Source: Phycicoccus sp. HDW14 | Lineage (GTDB): Bacteria; Actinomycetota; Actinomycetes; Actinomycetales; Dermatophilaceae | Reading direction: 5' to 3' | DNA: 64,000 nt | NCBI RefSeq assembly: GCF_011383005.1 | Contig: NZ_CP049935.1 | Location: 620,001 to 684,000, forward strand | Shown here: one piece after another, positions 26,908 through 35,987 of the stretch | Layout of the letters: every line of letters starts with the position of its first letter | Numbering within the stretch: the stretch's first letter is position 1 | The notes under the pieces: model-generated | The model's database searches: none | Seen by the model: only the letters and a program-made list of their open reading frames with translations | Told to the model about the DNA's origin: nothing | Program-made: the position numbers and the translations under genes

Positions 26908-27327
26908 TCAGCCCTGGCGTGGGCCGGCGAGCTCCTCGAGCACCCGGCGGAACGTGGCGTAGCGACGTGGGCCGACCTCGGCGGCGAACCGCTCCTCCAG
27001 GGCGGTGGCGCCGTCGAGGACTCTGCGCAGGAAGCGGTCACCCTCGGCGGTTCGCAGCACCAGGCGGACCCGGCCGTCGCCGGGAGCGCCCGTCGTCGCC
27101 ACGTGGCCGGTCTCGACCAGCCGGGTGACGAACTGCCCGCAGCCCTGCTTCGTCATGCCGATGCCGGAGGCGAGGTCGGTGACGCTCGCCCCCTCGGCGG
27201 GAATGCCCAGCAGCACCCGCACGTGCGAGAAGCGCAGGTCGTCGACGAGCGTGGGGGACAGGTCGGACCGGATGCGGCCGAACAGTGCCGCGAGCACCTC
27301 GGGCAGCGGGCCCTTGACATCGGTCAT
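26908..27327 (-). CDS. MarR-family transcriptional regulator
   Basis: 139 residues. Winged-helix core: FSHVRVLLGIPAEGASVTDLASGIGMTKQGCGQFVTRLVETGHVATTGAPGDGRVRLVLRT, with the recognition helix MTKQGCGQFVTRL and the DGR wing. ATG 27327 lies inside a TAAAG-CAA-CTTTA palindrome. Divergent from the kinase-like gene with only 56 bases between, so it probably represses both through two operator copies there. Ligand unknown. Confidence 0.85.
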   Translation of the reverse strand: MTDVKGPLPEVLAALFGRIRSDLSPTLVDDLRFSHVRVLLGIPAEGASVTDLASGIGMTKQGCGQFVTRLVETGHVATTGAPGDGRVRLVLRTAEGDRFLRRVLDGATALEERFAAEVGPRRYATFRRVLEELAGPRQG

Positions 27328-27368
27328 AAAGCAACTTTACCTTCTGGGATGATGGTAAAGCCACTTTC
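27327..27368. promoter_or_regulatory. Two MarR-type operators
   Basis: TAAAG-CAA-CTTTA at 27327-27339 and TAAAG-CCA-CTTTC at 27356-27368, centres 29 bases (about three helical turns) apart, in the 56-base gap between the divergent MarR and kinase-like genes. The stretch is unusually AT-rich for this genome. The first copy overlaps the MarR start codon. Confidence 0.65.
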
Positions 27369-27383
27369 CTGAACGGGGGCGTC

Positions 27384-28526
27384 ATGGGTGACCTGTCCGG
27401 CCTCGGCACCGCGGCCGTCGACGAGCCGACCCTGGCGACGATGCTCGCCGCGCACCTGGGGCTCGACGGCCCGGTCGAGGTCGTCGACGTCGAGGCCGCC
27501 GAGTTCCCGTACGACCTCGTGAGCATCACGACCCGCTCCAGGCATCGCGTCCACGGCACCCTCTCGACACCCGCTGGGCCGGTGCCGTTCCGGCTCTTCG
27601 TCAAGGTGGTGCAGGCCTGGGAGCGGTCGCCCTTGTTCGCCCAGGTCCCCGAGCACCTGCGAGACATCGCGGCGAAGGGCGTGCCCTGGCGCACGGAGCC
27701 CCTGGCCTACCGCTCCGACCTCGCCCGCCGCCTCCCGGACGGCCTGACGATGCCCGCCGCCGTCGCCGTCCGGGACCTCGACGACCTGTCCTGCGCGATC
27801 TGGCTCGAGGAGCTGGACGTCGTCGACGTGCCGTGGGACGAGGCACGTCACCGGCGCGCGGCCCGGCTGCTCGGTCGGCTCTCGGGCAGCGCCGCCGTCG
27901 CCCCGCTGGCCGGCGTCGGGGGTCTCGACTGGACCCTGCGCGACTACCTCGCCGGGCGCTTCGACAACCAGGTGCACCCGATGCTGCGCGACGACGGCAT
28001 CTGGGCGCACCCCCTCGTGGCCGGCGCCTTCGACACCGGGCTGCGCGATCGCCTCCGCGCGGCGGCCGACGGTGCCCGCGGGATCGTCGAGGAGGCGCTG
28101 TCCCTGCCGCACCTTCCGGCGCACGGCGACGCCTGCCCGAACAACCTGCTCGCGGTCGACGGGGTCGACGGATTCGTGCTCATCGACTACTCGTACTGGA
28201 TGCCGATGCCGCCCGGCGCCGACCTCGGGCAGCTGCTCGTCGGCGACGTGCAGATCGGACGGACCCGGGCCGGTGACCTCGCCGGCCGGGACGCCGCGCA
28301 CCGTGAGGCCTACGTCGCCGGACTGCGCGACGAGGGGTGCGACGTGCCCGCCGAGGTGGTCGCCCGGGGCCACGCCCTGCACCACCTGCTGCTCACCGGG
28401 CTGTCCAGCGTGCCGTGGGAGCACCTCGGGTCACCGCCCACCGCGGAGCTGGCCGCGCTCGCCGCCGACCGCGCGGCCATCGCCCGGTTCTGTCTCGACC
28501 GGGTGGACGAGACGGCACCGGCCTGA
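27384..28526 (+). CDS. Aminoglycoside-phosphotransferase-fold kinase
   Basis: 380 residues. The catalytic loop AHGDACPNNLL near 248 and metal-binding FVLIDYSYW near 264 match the APH/choline-kinase superfamily (HGDxxxxN, IDY). Upstream the small lobe has FRLFVKVVQAWERSP with the ATP-binding Lys. ATG 27384 is 56 bases from the divergent MarR gene and directly after its operators, so it is very likely the regulator's main target. Substrate could be an antibiotic or a metabolite; nothing in the sequence decides. Confidence 0.7.
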   Translation: MGDLSGLGTAAVDEPTLATMLAAHLGLDGPVEVVDVEAAEFPYDLVSITTRSRHRVHGTLSTPAGPVPFRLFVKVVQAWERSPLFAQVPEHLRDIAAKGVPWRTEPLAYRSDLARRLPDGLTMPAAVAVRDLDDLSCAIWLEELDVVDVPWDEARHRRAARLLGRLSGSAAVAPLAGVGGLDWTLRDYLAGRFDNQVHPMLRDDGIWAHPLVAGAFDTGLRDRLRAAADGARGIVEEALSLPHLPAHGDACPNNLLAVDGVDGFVLIDYSYWMPMPPGADLGQLLVGDVQIGRTRAGDLAGRDAAHREAYVAGLRDEGCDVPAEVVARGHALHHLLLTGLSSVPWEHLGSPPTAELAALAADRAAIARFCLDRVDETAPA

Positions 28527-28547
28527 CCGCCGGGTGACAATGGGCCG

Positions 28548-29672
28548 GTGAGCCGACTCAACAGACTGGCCGTGGCCGCCGGTGCCGCCAGCGCCCTCGG
28601 GGCCCTCGCCGCCGCCGGACGGGGCGTGGGTGCCGCGATGGGGGCCCGACCCGACGGCGTCCGCCTCGAGCGGATGCGCCGCTCGCCGAACTTCCGAGCG
28701 GGCGCGTTCCACAACCGGCGCCGCGGCACGGCCTCGATGCCCACCAGCCAGCGCGACGTCCTCGAGCGCTACCGCGCGAACGCCGAGACCCGCCGCCCGC
28801 CCGGCCCGATCCCGGTGGTCAGCGCACACCGCGAGCCGGCCTCGTCGGGGCTGCACGTCACGTGGTTCGGCCACGCCAGCGCGCTCGTCGAGCTCGACGG
28901 CGTCCGGCTCCTCCTCGACCCGGTGTGGAGCGAGCGCTGCTCGCCGAGCCAGCACGTCGGGCCACGCCGCCTGCACGCCACGCCCGTTCCGCTCGACCGG
29001 ATCGGCCGGGTCGACGCCGTCGTCATCTCGCACGACCACTACGACCACCTCGACATGGACAGCATCAAGGCGCTGGCCGACGGCACGGACGCGCTCTTCC
29101 TCGTGCCGCTCGGCGTCGGGGCCCACCTCGACGTCTGGGGCGTGCCCGGCTCTCGCGTGCTCGAGTGCGACTGGGGCGAGGGCGCCGACGTCGGCGGCGT
29201 GCGGGTCACCGCGGTCGAGTCGCAGCACTTCTCCGGGCGCGGCCTGCGCCGCGACGGCACGCTCTGGGCCTCCTGGGTCATCGCGGGCGAGGCCGGCAAG
29301 GTCTTCTTCAGCGGCGACACCGGCTACTTCGACGGCTACGCGGGCCTCGGCGCCGAGCACGGGCCGTTCGACGTCTCGCTCATGGCCGTCGGCGCCTACG
29401 ACCCGGCGTGGCGCGACATCCACCTCGACCCGGAGGAGGCCGTCCGCGCCACCGCCGAGCTCGGGGGAGGGCTGCTCCTGCCCATCCACTGGTGCACCTT
29501 CGTCCTCGCGCCCCACCCGTGGGCCGAGCCGGTCGAGCGCCTGCTCGTCGCCGCCGCCACCGAGGGCGTGCCCGTCGTCGTCCCGCGGGTCGGCGACCGC
29601 ATCGACGTCGCCGACCCTCCCGGGCTCGACCCGTGGTGGGAGAGCGCCGTCGCGGTGTCGACGAGCCCCTGA
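28548..29672 (+). CDS. MBL-fold hydrolase, NAPE-PLD-like
   Basis: 374 residues. An N-terminal hydrophobic segment (residues 6-30, Ala-rich) may anchor or export it. The metallo-beta-lactamase core has WFGHASALVELDG, LLDPVWSERCSPSQHVGPRR and the metal motif SHDHYDHLD near 163-171, then VESQHFSGRG, FSGDTGY and IHWCTF. The DPVWSERCSPSQHVGPRR region is typical of the N-acyl-phosphatidylethanolamine phospholipase D-like group. GTG 28548 follows a -10 GACAAT (28536-28541) by six bases. Likely a zinc phosphodiesterase on a lipid or nucleotide. Confidence 0.75.
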   Translation: MSRLNRLAVAAGAASALGALAAAGRGVGAAMGARPDGVRLERMRRSPNFRAGAFHNRRRGTASMPTSQRDVLERYRANAETRRPPGPIPVVSAHREPASSGLHVTWFGHASALVELDGVRLLLDPVWSERCSPSQHVGPRRLHATPVPLDRIGRVDAVVISHDHYDHLDMDSIKALADGTDALFLVPLGVGAHLDVWGVPGSRVLECDWGEGADVGGVRVTAVESQHFSGRGLRRDGTLWASWVIAGEAGKVFFSGDTGYFDGYAGLGAEHGPFDVSLMAVGAYDPAWRDIHLDPEEAVRATAELGGGLLLPIHWCTFVLAPHPWAEPVERLLVAAATEGVPVVVPRVGDRIDVADPPGLDPWWESAVAVSTSP

Positions 29673-29774
29673 CGGACCGGCCGGCGCTGCGGCTCGCGTC
29701 GTGCGGCGCGTCCGCGGCGGCCACGATGTGGACGCCTCATGGCCTCGGTGCAGCGTGCGTGGGAGGCTCGACCC

Positions 29775-29819
29775 GTGACGTTCCGTGACGCGGCCACCAC
29801 CGCGATCATCATCGTGTAG
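29775..29819 (+). CDS. cimA attenuator leader peptide (MTFRDAATTAIIIV)
   Basis: Fourteen-residue ORF from GTG 29775 to TAG 29817-29819, with GGAGG at 29762-29766 as ribosome site. It ends Thr-Thr-Ala-Ile-Ile-Ile-Val, codons ACC ACC GCG ATC ATC ATC GTG, just before an 11-bp hairpin that starts at the stop codon and a U-tract terminator. An in-frame ATG at 29739 would give 26 residues. The downstream gene is cimA, an isoleucine-pathway enzyme, so the Ile run fits charged tRNA-Ile sensing. Confidence 0.75.
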   Translation: MTFRDAATTAIIIV

Positions 29820-29877
29820 CGCGACGAGAGCACTTTCTCGTCGCGCAGACCTCCCGCACCCGGGGGTCTTTTCGTTT
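29819..29877 (+). terminator. cimA attenuator: leader hairpin and terminator
   Basis: A perfect 11-bp stem (29819-29829 with 29836-29846) starts at the last base of the leader stop codon. It is followed at once by a terminator: AGACC (29847-29851) with GGTCT (29865-29869), inner CCC/GGG, then TTTTCGTTT at 29869-29877. Same order as in the ilvB attenuator. About 170 bases of plain leader follow before cimA. Confidence 0.7.
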
Positions 29878-30056
29878 GACGGGACGTCGCCCGGAGGGGG
29901 ACGTCCCGTGAGGCGGACCGGGTCCCCGCCCACCCCCGCGGGCACCCGGGCGCAGGCTGGACGATGATGGGCACCGAGCAGCACGCGTCGACGCCCCGGC
30001 CCACCCGGGCCGGGGCACGGGCGCCGGGAGACCGGCACGAGCCGCGGATGGATCCG

Positions 30057-31649
30057 ATGACCGACCTGCACGTGTACGACACGACGTTGCGCGACGGGGC
30101 CCAGCAGGAGGGGCTCAACCTCACGGTGGCCGACAAGCTGGCCATCGCGTCGCACCTCGACGAGCTCGGCGTCGGCTACATCGAGGGCGGCTGGCCCGGG
30201 GCCAACCCCAAGGACACCGAGTTCTTCGCCCGCGCGGCCCGCGACCTGCGCCTGCGCAACGCCACCCTCGCCGCCTTCGGGGCCACCCGGCGGGCCGGCG
30301 GGAAGGCCGAGACCGACCCGCTCGTGCGGGCCCTGCTCGACAGCCAGGCCCAGGTCGTCACCCTCGTCGCGAAGTCGCACACCGGCCACGTCGAGCGGGC
30401 GCTGCGTACCACCCTCGCCGAGAACCTCGAGATGATCCGCGACACCGTCTCCTTCCTCACCGGGGAGGGGCGCCGCGTCTTCCTCGACGCCGAGCACTTC
30501 TTCGACGGGTACCGCACCGACCGCGCCTACGCCCTCGAGGCGGTACGGGCCGCGGTCGAGTGCGGGGCCGAGGTGGTCGCCCTCTGCGACACCAACGGCG
30601 GGCTGCTGCCGGGCGAGGTCGCGGCCGTGGTCGAGGACGTCGTCGCCACCACGAGCGCGCGCGTCGGCATCCACTGCCACAACGACACCGGGTGCGCGGT
30701 CGCCAACTCGATGGCCGCCGTCGAGGCCGGCGCCACCCACGTGCAGGGCACCATCAACGGCTACGGCGAGCGCACCGGCAACGCCGACCTCCTGACCGTC
30801 GTCGCCAACCTCCAGCTCAAGCAGGGCCGCGAGCTCCTCGAGCCGCACCGCCTCCAGGACGCCACCCGCATCGCGCACGCCATCGCCGAGGTCACCAACG
30901 TGCCGGCGTACTCGCGCCAGCCGTACGTGGGCTCGAGCGCGTTCGCGCACAAGGCCGGCCTGCACGCGAGCGCCATCAAGGTCGACCCCGACCTCTACCA
31001 GCACCTCGACCCCAAGCACGTCGGCAACGACATGCGGATGCTGGTGTCCGACATGGCCGGTCGGGCCTCCATCGAGCTGAAGTCGCGCGAGCTCGGGTTC
31101 CCCCTCGACGCCGCCGACGAGAACGACGCCGCGACGTTGCGGCGGGTCCTCGCCGCCGTCAAGGAGAAGGAGCTGCGGGGCTACACGTTCGACGCCGCGG
31201 ACGCCAGCTTCGAGCTGCTGCTGCGGCGCGAGATCGACGGCACCCTGCCCGCCTTCTTCGGGGTCGAGTCGTGGCGGGTCATCACCGACGCCCGCGGCGA
31301 CGACGACGCGCTGTCCGAGGCGACCGTCAAGGTCCGGGCGGCCGGCACGCGGCACGTCGAGACCGGCGAGGGCAACGGCCCGGTCAACGCCCTCGACCAC
31401 GCCCTGCGCACGGCGCTCGCGACGACCTACCCGGAGATCGGCGGGCTCGAGCTCATCGACTACAAGGTGCGCATCCTCGACGCCGCGCACGGCACCGATG
31501 CCGTGACGCGCGTGCTCATCGAGACCTCGGACGGCACGACGTCGTGGACGACCATCGGCGTCGCGGCGAACATCCTCGAGGCCAGCTGGCAGGCGCTCGT
31601 CGAGTCCGTCACCTACGGGCTCGTGCGGGCTGGTGTCGCCCCGCGCTGA
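30057..31649 (+). CDS. cimA: (R)-citramalate synthase
   Basis: Condenses pyruvate and acetyl-CoA to citramalate, which LeuCD and LeuB convert to 2-oxobutyrate for isoleucine, bypassing threonine. DRE-TIM fold: VYDTTLRDGAQQEGLNLTV at residues 4-22, GGWPGANPKDTEFF, the metal His pair in GIHCHNDTGCAVANS, GYGERTGNADL, then a LeuA-type regulatory dimer domain from about 370. 530 residues. GGWPG..P.D..FF and the short N-terminus favour citramalate over 2-isopropylmalate synthase. ATG 30057 is chosen; ATG 30048 is equally in frame. Controlled by the Ile-rich leader upstream. Confidence 0.88.
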   Translation: MTDLHVYDTTLRDGAQQEGLNLTVADKLAIASHLDELGVGYIEGGWPGANPKDTEFFARAARDLRLRNATLAAFGATRRAGGKAETDPLVRALLDSQAQVVTLVAKSHTGHVERALRTTLAENLEMIRDTVSFLTGEGRRVFLDAEHFFDGYRTDRAYALEAVRAAVECGAEVVALCDTNGGLLPGEVAAVVEDVVATTSARVGIHCHNDTGCAVANSMAAVEAGATHVQGTINGYGERTGNADLLTVVANLQLKQGRELLEPHRLQDATRIAHAIAEVTNVPAYSRQPYVGSSAFAHKAGLHASAIKVDPDLYQHLDPKHVGNDMRMLVSDMAGRASIELKSRELGFPLDAADENDAATLRRVLAAVKEKELRGYTFDAADASFELLLRREIDGTLPAFFGVESWRVITDARGDDDALSEATVKVRAAGTRHVETGEGNGPVNALDHALRTALATTYPEIGGLELIDYKVRILDAAHGTDAVTRVLIETSDGTTSWTTIGVAANILEASWQALVESVTYGLVRAGVAPR

Positions 31650-31652
31650 CCC

Positions 31653-32984
31653 TCAGCGCACGCCGTAGCGGCGCCGGGCGAGCAGCACGGTGACGAAGGA
31701 CAGCACGGCGATGACGACGAAGTAGATGCTCGGCGCCGTCCGCGAGCCCGTGGCCTCGATGAGGAAGGTGAAGATCGCGCCGGTGAACCCGCCGAAGACC
31801 AGCACGCCGACGTTGTAGCCGACGGCCATCCCGGTGGTGCGGACGTTGGTCGGACAGAGCTCGGCGTACAGGCCGGGCAGCGGTCCGAAGTAGGCGGCCA
31901 TCAGCGCCCCGAAGACCACCTGGACGACGGTGAGCACGGCCACGCTCGGCACGGCGACGAGCACCTGGAAGAGCGGCCACGCGAGGACGACCCCGGCGCC
32001 GGCCGCGACGAGCATCACCCGGCCGGGCCCGACCCGGTCGGCGAGCCGGCCGATGAACGGCGTGCCGACGAGCGTGACGAGGCCGGCGATCATCCCGCCG
32101 ACGAAGCCCGCCCAGCCCGGCAGGCCGAGGCTCTTCACGGCGAAGGTCGGCATGTAGAGGATGAGGTAGACCGACAGGGACGCCAGAGCCACTGCTCCGG
32201 CAGCGGTGAGCACACGGGCGAGGTGGGTGCTCAGGGCCGCGCCGAGCGGGTTGTCGAGCTTCTCGGCCCGCTCGAAGTCCTCGGTCTCGTCCATCCGGCG
32301 GCGGATGTACCAGCCGACCGGGCCGATGAGCATCCCGACGACGAACGGCACCCGCCAGCCCCACGTGTAGAGCTGGTCATGGGTGAGGAAGGTCGTCAGC
32401 CCGAAGCCGAACGCGGAGGCGAGCAGCAGCGCCGCGCCCTGGGTCGCCACCTGCCAGCTGCCGTAGAAGGCCTTGCGGTCCGGGGCCGACTCGACGAGGA
32501 ACGTCGTCGCGGTGCCGAACTCGCCTCCGGCCGAGAACCCCTGCACGAGACGGGAGACCAGCAGCCAGAGGCCGCCGGCGACGGGACCGACGACGGCGGC
32601 GGTGGGTGCGACGGCCATCAGCCCGGTGCCCAGCATCATCAGGAGGATGGTCGCCGAGAGGGCGCGCTTGCGGCCGTGCCGGTCGGCCCAGCTGCCGATG
32701 ACGGCCGCCCCGACCGGGCGCACGAGGTAGGACACGGCGAAGGTGAGGAAGGTGAACATCAGAGCCGCGAAGCCGGAGACCTCGGGGAAGAACAGCTCGC
32801 TGATGACGACGGCGAAGCTCGAGTAGACGATGACGTCGAACCACTCGAGGGCGTTGCCGACCGACGAGGCGATGACCGCCTTGCGCGCACGGGCGACCGC
32901 CTCGGGCGACGGCGGGAGTGCTTGCGGTGGTGCGTCCCCCGGGTTCGCGGCGCGGTCGACGGTCGTGTGGTCGCTCTGAGCCAT
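31653..32984 (-). CDS. MHS-family MFS transporter
   Basis: 443 residues, 12 helices. The start KAVIASSVGNALEWFDVIVYSSFAVVISELFFP, the loop GSWADRHGRKRAL and RLVQGFSAGGEFGTATTFLVE are the signature of the metabolite:H+ symporter group (ProP, ShiA, citrate and dicarboxylate permeases). Imports an organic acid or osmolyte with protons. ATG 32984 by start of family homology. Convergent with cimA, stops three bases apart. Confidence 0.85.
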   Translation of the reverse strand: MAQSDHTTVDRAANPGDAPPQALPPSPEAVARARKAVIASSVGNALEWFDVIVYSSFAVVISELFFPEVSGFAALMFTFLTFAVSYLVRPVGAAVIGSWADRHGRKRALSATILLMMLGTGLMAVAPTAAVVGPVAGGLWLLVSRLVQGFSAGGEFGTATTFLVESAPDRKAFYGSWQVATQGAALLLASAFGFGLTTFLTHDQLYTWGWRVPFVVGMLIGPVGWYIRRRMDETEDFERAEKLDNPLGAALSTHLARVLTAAGAVALASLSVYLILYMPTFAVKSLGLPGWAGFVGGMIAGLVTLVGTPFIGRLADRVGPGRVMLVAAGAGVVLAWPLFQVLVAVPSVAVLTVVQVVFGALMAAYFGPLPGLYAELCPTNVRTTGMAVGYNVGVLVFGGFTGAIFTFLIEATGSRTAPSIYFVVIAVLSFVTVLLARRRYGVR

Positions 32985-33082
32985 CCGTCGACCCTCGCAC
33001 CGTCGGCGGGCCGGTGGTGCCGGAGGTGCGCGTGGGATGCGGGCGTCCCGCAGGGCGGATGCCTCGGCGCCGGCCGGGGCCC

Positions 33083-33997
33083 TCAGGCGGGGAAGACGCC
33101 GCTGGAGAGGTACCGGTCGCCGCGGTCGCAGACCACGAAGACGATCGTGGCCCCTTCGACCTCGCGGGCCACCTGCAGCGCGGTCCAGCAGGCGCCGGCC
33201 GCGGAGACACCCCCGAAGATGCCCTCCTCGCGGGCCAGCAGCCGGGCGGTCTTTTCGGCATCGGCCTGGGTGACCTCGAGGGTGCGGTCCACCGCCGACG
33301 GGTCGAAGATGCTCGGCACGTACTCCGGTGGCCAGGCCCGGATGCCGGGGATCTTCGAGCCCTCCGCGGGCTGGGCCCCGACGATCTGGACGCTCGGGTT
33401 GCGGGACCTGAGGAACCGCGAGACCCCGGTGATCGTGCCGGTGGTCCCCATCGCGGACACGAAGTGCGTGATGCGCCCGTCGGTCTGGCGCCACAGCTCC
33501 GGGCCGGTCCCGTCCTCGTGGGCGCGGGGGTTGTCCGGGTTGCCGAACTGGTCGAGGACGTGGCCCCGGCCCTCCTGCTCCATCCGCGTCACGACGTCGC
33601 GGGCCTCCTCCATGCCACCCGCGGCCGGGGTGAGGACCAGCTCGGCTCCGTACGCCCGCATCGTCTGGATGCGCTCGAGCGAGGCGTCCTCGGGCATGAC
33701 GATGACGAGGGGGTAGCCGCTGATGGCTGCCGCCATCGCCAGGCCGATCCCGGTGTTGCCGGACGTGGCCTCCAGCAGGGTGTCGCCGGGGGAGATCTCC
33801 CCCCGCTGCTCGGCGCCCCGGATCATGCTGATCGCCGGCCGGTCCTTGACCGAGCCGGCCGGGTTGTTCCCCTCGAGCTTGGCGAGGAGGACGTTGCCGC
33901 GGCGTTCGTTCTCCGGACCGGGCATCCGCTGCAGGCGCACCAGCGGGGTGTCGCCGATGACGTCCTCCATCGTCGGGTAGTCGCTGGGGTCGCTCAC
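33083..33997 (-). CDS. cysM: Cysteine synthase, CysM type
   Basis: 304-residue PLP enzyme of the beta-substituting family. PLP lysine in NNPAGSVKDRPA near 47, phosphate loop ATSGNTGIGLA near 80, and AMGTTGTITGVSRFL near 182. The GSVKDRP motif, the MPxxxSxER-like MPEDASLERIQTMRAYGAEL and overall length point to the CysM (cysteine synthase B) group, which can use sulfide, thiosulfate or a sulfur-carrier with an activated serine. GTG 33997 is the start. Monocistronic by position. Confidence 0.88.
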   Translation of the reverse strand: MSDPSDYPTMEDVIGDTPLVRLQRMPGPENERRGNVLLAKLEGNNPAGSVKDRPAISMIRGAEQRGEISPGDTLLEATSGNTGIGLAMAAAISGYPLVIVMPEDASLERIQTMRAYGAELVLTPAAGGMEEARDVVTRMEQEGRGHVLDQFGNPDNPRAHEDGTGPELWRQTDGRITHFVSAMGTTGTITGVSRFLRSRNPSVQIVGAQPAEGSKIPGIRAWPPEYVPSIFDPSAVDRTLEVTQADAEKTARLLAREEGIFGGVSAAGACWTALQVAREVEGATIVFVVCDRGDRYLSSGVFPA

Positions 33998-34094
33998 GGT
34001 CCGCGAGTCTACGGGCGGCGGGGGTTCCCTCGATCGAGGCCGTCCGGACTCCTAGGCTGGGATGGTCGGCCCGGACCCGGAAGGTGGACACGCG

Positions 34095-34496
34095 GTGGCG
34101 CAGCAGGGACGGCACCTGAGCCTCGAGCAGGCCCTGGCGTGGAACCCGGACTGGTCGCACGGCGACCGGGTGCGGATCGCCGAGGCGCTCGGCGTGCTGC
34201 CGGACCTCGAGTTCGTCGTCCCGGCCCACGGCAAGCACGTCGGCGTCTGGGTCGACGGCCACCGGGCCCTCGAGATCAAGCCGGGCTACCTCTCCTGGCC
34301 GGTGATGAAGTGGACGCTCGGCCTCCCGTCCACGATCATCGACGCCATCGAGCACGACGACACGCACGCGTGGTTCCTGCTGAGCACGCACCGACCCCAC
34401 GAGGGTCGACGGGCCACACCGGGTGCGGCAGTGGAGGTCTGCCCGACCTGCTGGCAGCAGCTGCCGGCCACGAAGGTCTGTGGCAACTGCGCCTGA
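34095..34496 (+). CDS. Hypothetical protein with C-terminal zinc ribbon
   Basis: 133 residues. The first 110 have no recognised domain (SLEQALAWNPDWSHGDRVRIAEALGVLPDLEF). The C-terminus has two Cys pairs, VCPTCW and KVCGNCA, a likely single zinc knuckle. A TAGGCT -10 at 34053-34058 and AAGGTGG ribosome site support GTG 34095. Not recognised. Confidence 0.55.
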   Translation: MAQQGRHLSLEQALAWNPDWSHGDRVRIAEALGVLPDLEFVVPAHGKHVGVWVDGHRALEIKPGYLSWPVMKWTLGLPSTIIDAIEHDDTHAWFLLSTHRPHEGRRATPGAAVEVCPTCWQQLPATKVCGNCA

Positions 34497-34600
34497 GCCG
34501 GTCGGTCCGTCCGCCCGGTGGCCCACGCCCCGGCTCTGTGCGGCGCACCCTTGCCGCGGGCTGATCCCGAGATTCGGCATGAGCGGGTCGTTGGCCGGCC

Positions 34601-35056
34601 CTATCGACGTGGGAGCCAGCGCCGTCGCCGAGGGCGGCCAGACAGCAGTCTGGTGATCTTGTCAATGTGGAGGATGGCGTCGTTGACGGCCCAGAACTCT
34701 GTGAGTCGAGGGTGGGTCAAGGCACGGTCCCGGTCGAGCTTGACGCCGAATCGCGGGTCATCCGGCGCCATCTCCGCTCCGGTCACCAAGGTGCTCGCTG
34801 GACGCGACTGGCCCTCGACAGCACCGGTGCGCGCACCGAACGTCTCGTGATCGGCCGTGTACCCCTCGATGCTCCAGGTCCCGAACGTTGCGTCGATGAA
34901 CACCTCAGGTGCGCCGGGGTGGTCGTACAGGAAGGCCCAGAACACCGCCACCGTGCCCTCGTCGCCGATCGCTTCGCCGGTATAGAGAACGCGCCGACCG
35001 CCGCAGTCGGGGCAGTTCATGGTCTGGCGCTTCCAGACGTCGATCTGAGGTTGCAC
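34601..35056 (-). CDS. Hypothetical protein with N-terminal zinc ribbon
   Basis: 151 residues. MNCPDCGGRRVLYTGEAIG near the start is a half zinc ribbon (CxxC). The rest (FIDATFGTWSIEGYTADHETFGARTGAVEG) is unrecognised. GTG 35056 has AAGGTG upstream; ATG 35020 directly at MNCPDCGG is the alternative. Ends in an Arg-rich tail. Convergent with the preceding zinc-ribbon gene; the 104 bases between hold nothing clear. Confidence 0.5.
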   Translation of the reverse strand: MQPQIDVWKRQTMNCPDCGGRRVLYTGEAIGDEGTVAVFWAFLYDHPGAPEVFIDATFGTWSIEGYTADHETFGARTGAVEGQSRPASTLVTGAEMAPDDPRFGVKLDRDRALTHPRLTEFWAVNDAILHIDKITRLLSGRPRRRRWLPRR

Positions 35057-35201
35057 TCCCGCACCTTGTCAGACCCAGCCCGGCGAAGATCGACGTCGAA
35101 CATGCGGGGGGTCGGTGCGCGTCGGGTGGTGCGCTGCCACAGGGGAACGTCGAGGTCTCTGGGCGGGTCAGTGGTGGAGGGCTCATGCTGGGGAGGTGTG
35201 C

Positions 35202-35920
35202 ATGCGGGCAGCTCGTCACGCAGCGCTGATCGCTGTCGGCGTCGTGCTGTCGGCGTGCTCGCTGGGGAGCCCGAGCACCATGGACTCTCTGCGAGCCCCC
35301 ACTGAAGGTGGGGCGGCTGTCGGCCCTACGACTCCCTTGACGACCTCTTGGGCAACGCACGCTTCCGCTTCGGGGAGGCGGCGCCCGAGGCGCTGACTAC
35401 CGCTGTGGTGACCGGCCACTTCCAGTCGGTAGCGCCCGGCAGGGCGTTCACGGTCGCCGGCGGCGACGCCCCGGGTGGGCAGGCGGTGGACTTCGACACG
35501 GATGGCGCAGTCTGGAAGACAGTGGAGGCGCGGTTCACGGTCGACCATGTCGTCAGTGGCCGGCTCGCGGTGGGCGAGGAGATCACTGTCGGGTTGGCAC
35601 TTGGCCCCGACGTCGACCCACGTCGCGTCGAGCGGGACCTTCGTGCTCTTGGTCGCACATTGCTCCTTCTCGACAAGTCACCGGTCTTCGCGTACGACCC
35701 TTCGCTCTACGGCACGGCTGAGGGCGGCTCGCTCCTTGCCGTGGTGGCGGAGGACGGGAGACTCTCCCTCCCCGCACGCAGTCCCGACGAGGCCACAGCG
35801 CTGCTGCAACGAACCCCCGATCTGCCCAGTATCGATGCCGCCGCGGCCAGCCCCGGCAGGATCCTGCGGACAGACCCCGCCGGGTGTCAGGTCATCGACG
35901 AGGTGGCTGCTCCGACCTAG
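35202..35920 (+). CDS. Putative lipoprotein (frame broken at 35310-35313)
   Basis: A signal peptide ALIAVGVVLSAC with lipobox LSAC at residues 16-19 starts at ATG 35202, with GGGAGG upstream. Coding then continues in another frame from YDSLDDLLGNARFRFGE to the stop at 35920. Adding one G to the four-G run 35310-35313 joins them into a protein of about 239 residues with a mixed beta-rich secretory domain (AVVTGHFQSVAPGRAFTVAGG, VWKTVEARFTVDHVVSGRL). No named family. Likely membrane-attached on the outside. Neighbours are small unknown genes. Confidence 0.6.
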
Positions 35921-35987
35921 CGGCGCCATCACCATCTGTCGCCAAGCGGCAGGCAAGGGCTCTTCGCGCAGGCCATAGCCTCGCCCC

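Noticed and set aside
31653-34580. 975-codon open frame on the minus strand covering the MFS and cysM region
   Set aside because: Only its C-terminal 443 codons (MHS transporter) are real; the rest is the out-of-frame shadow of cysM and intergenic DNA, Arg/Gly/Pro-rich without motifs.
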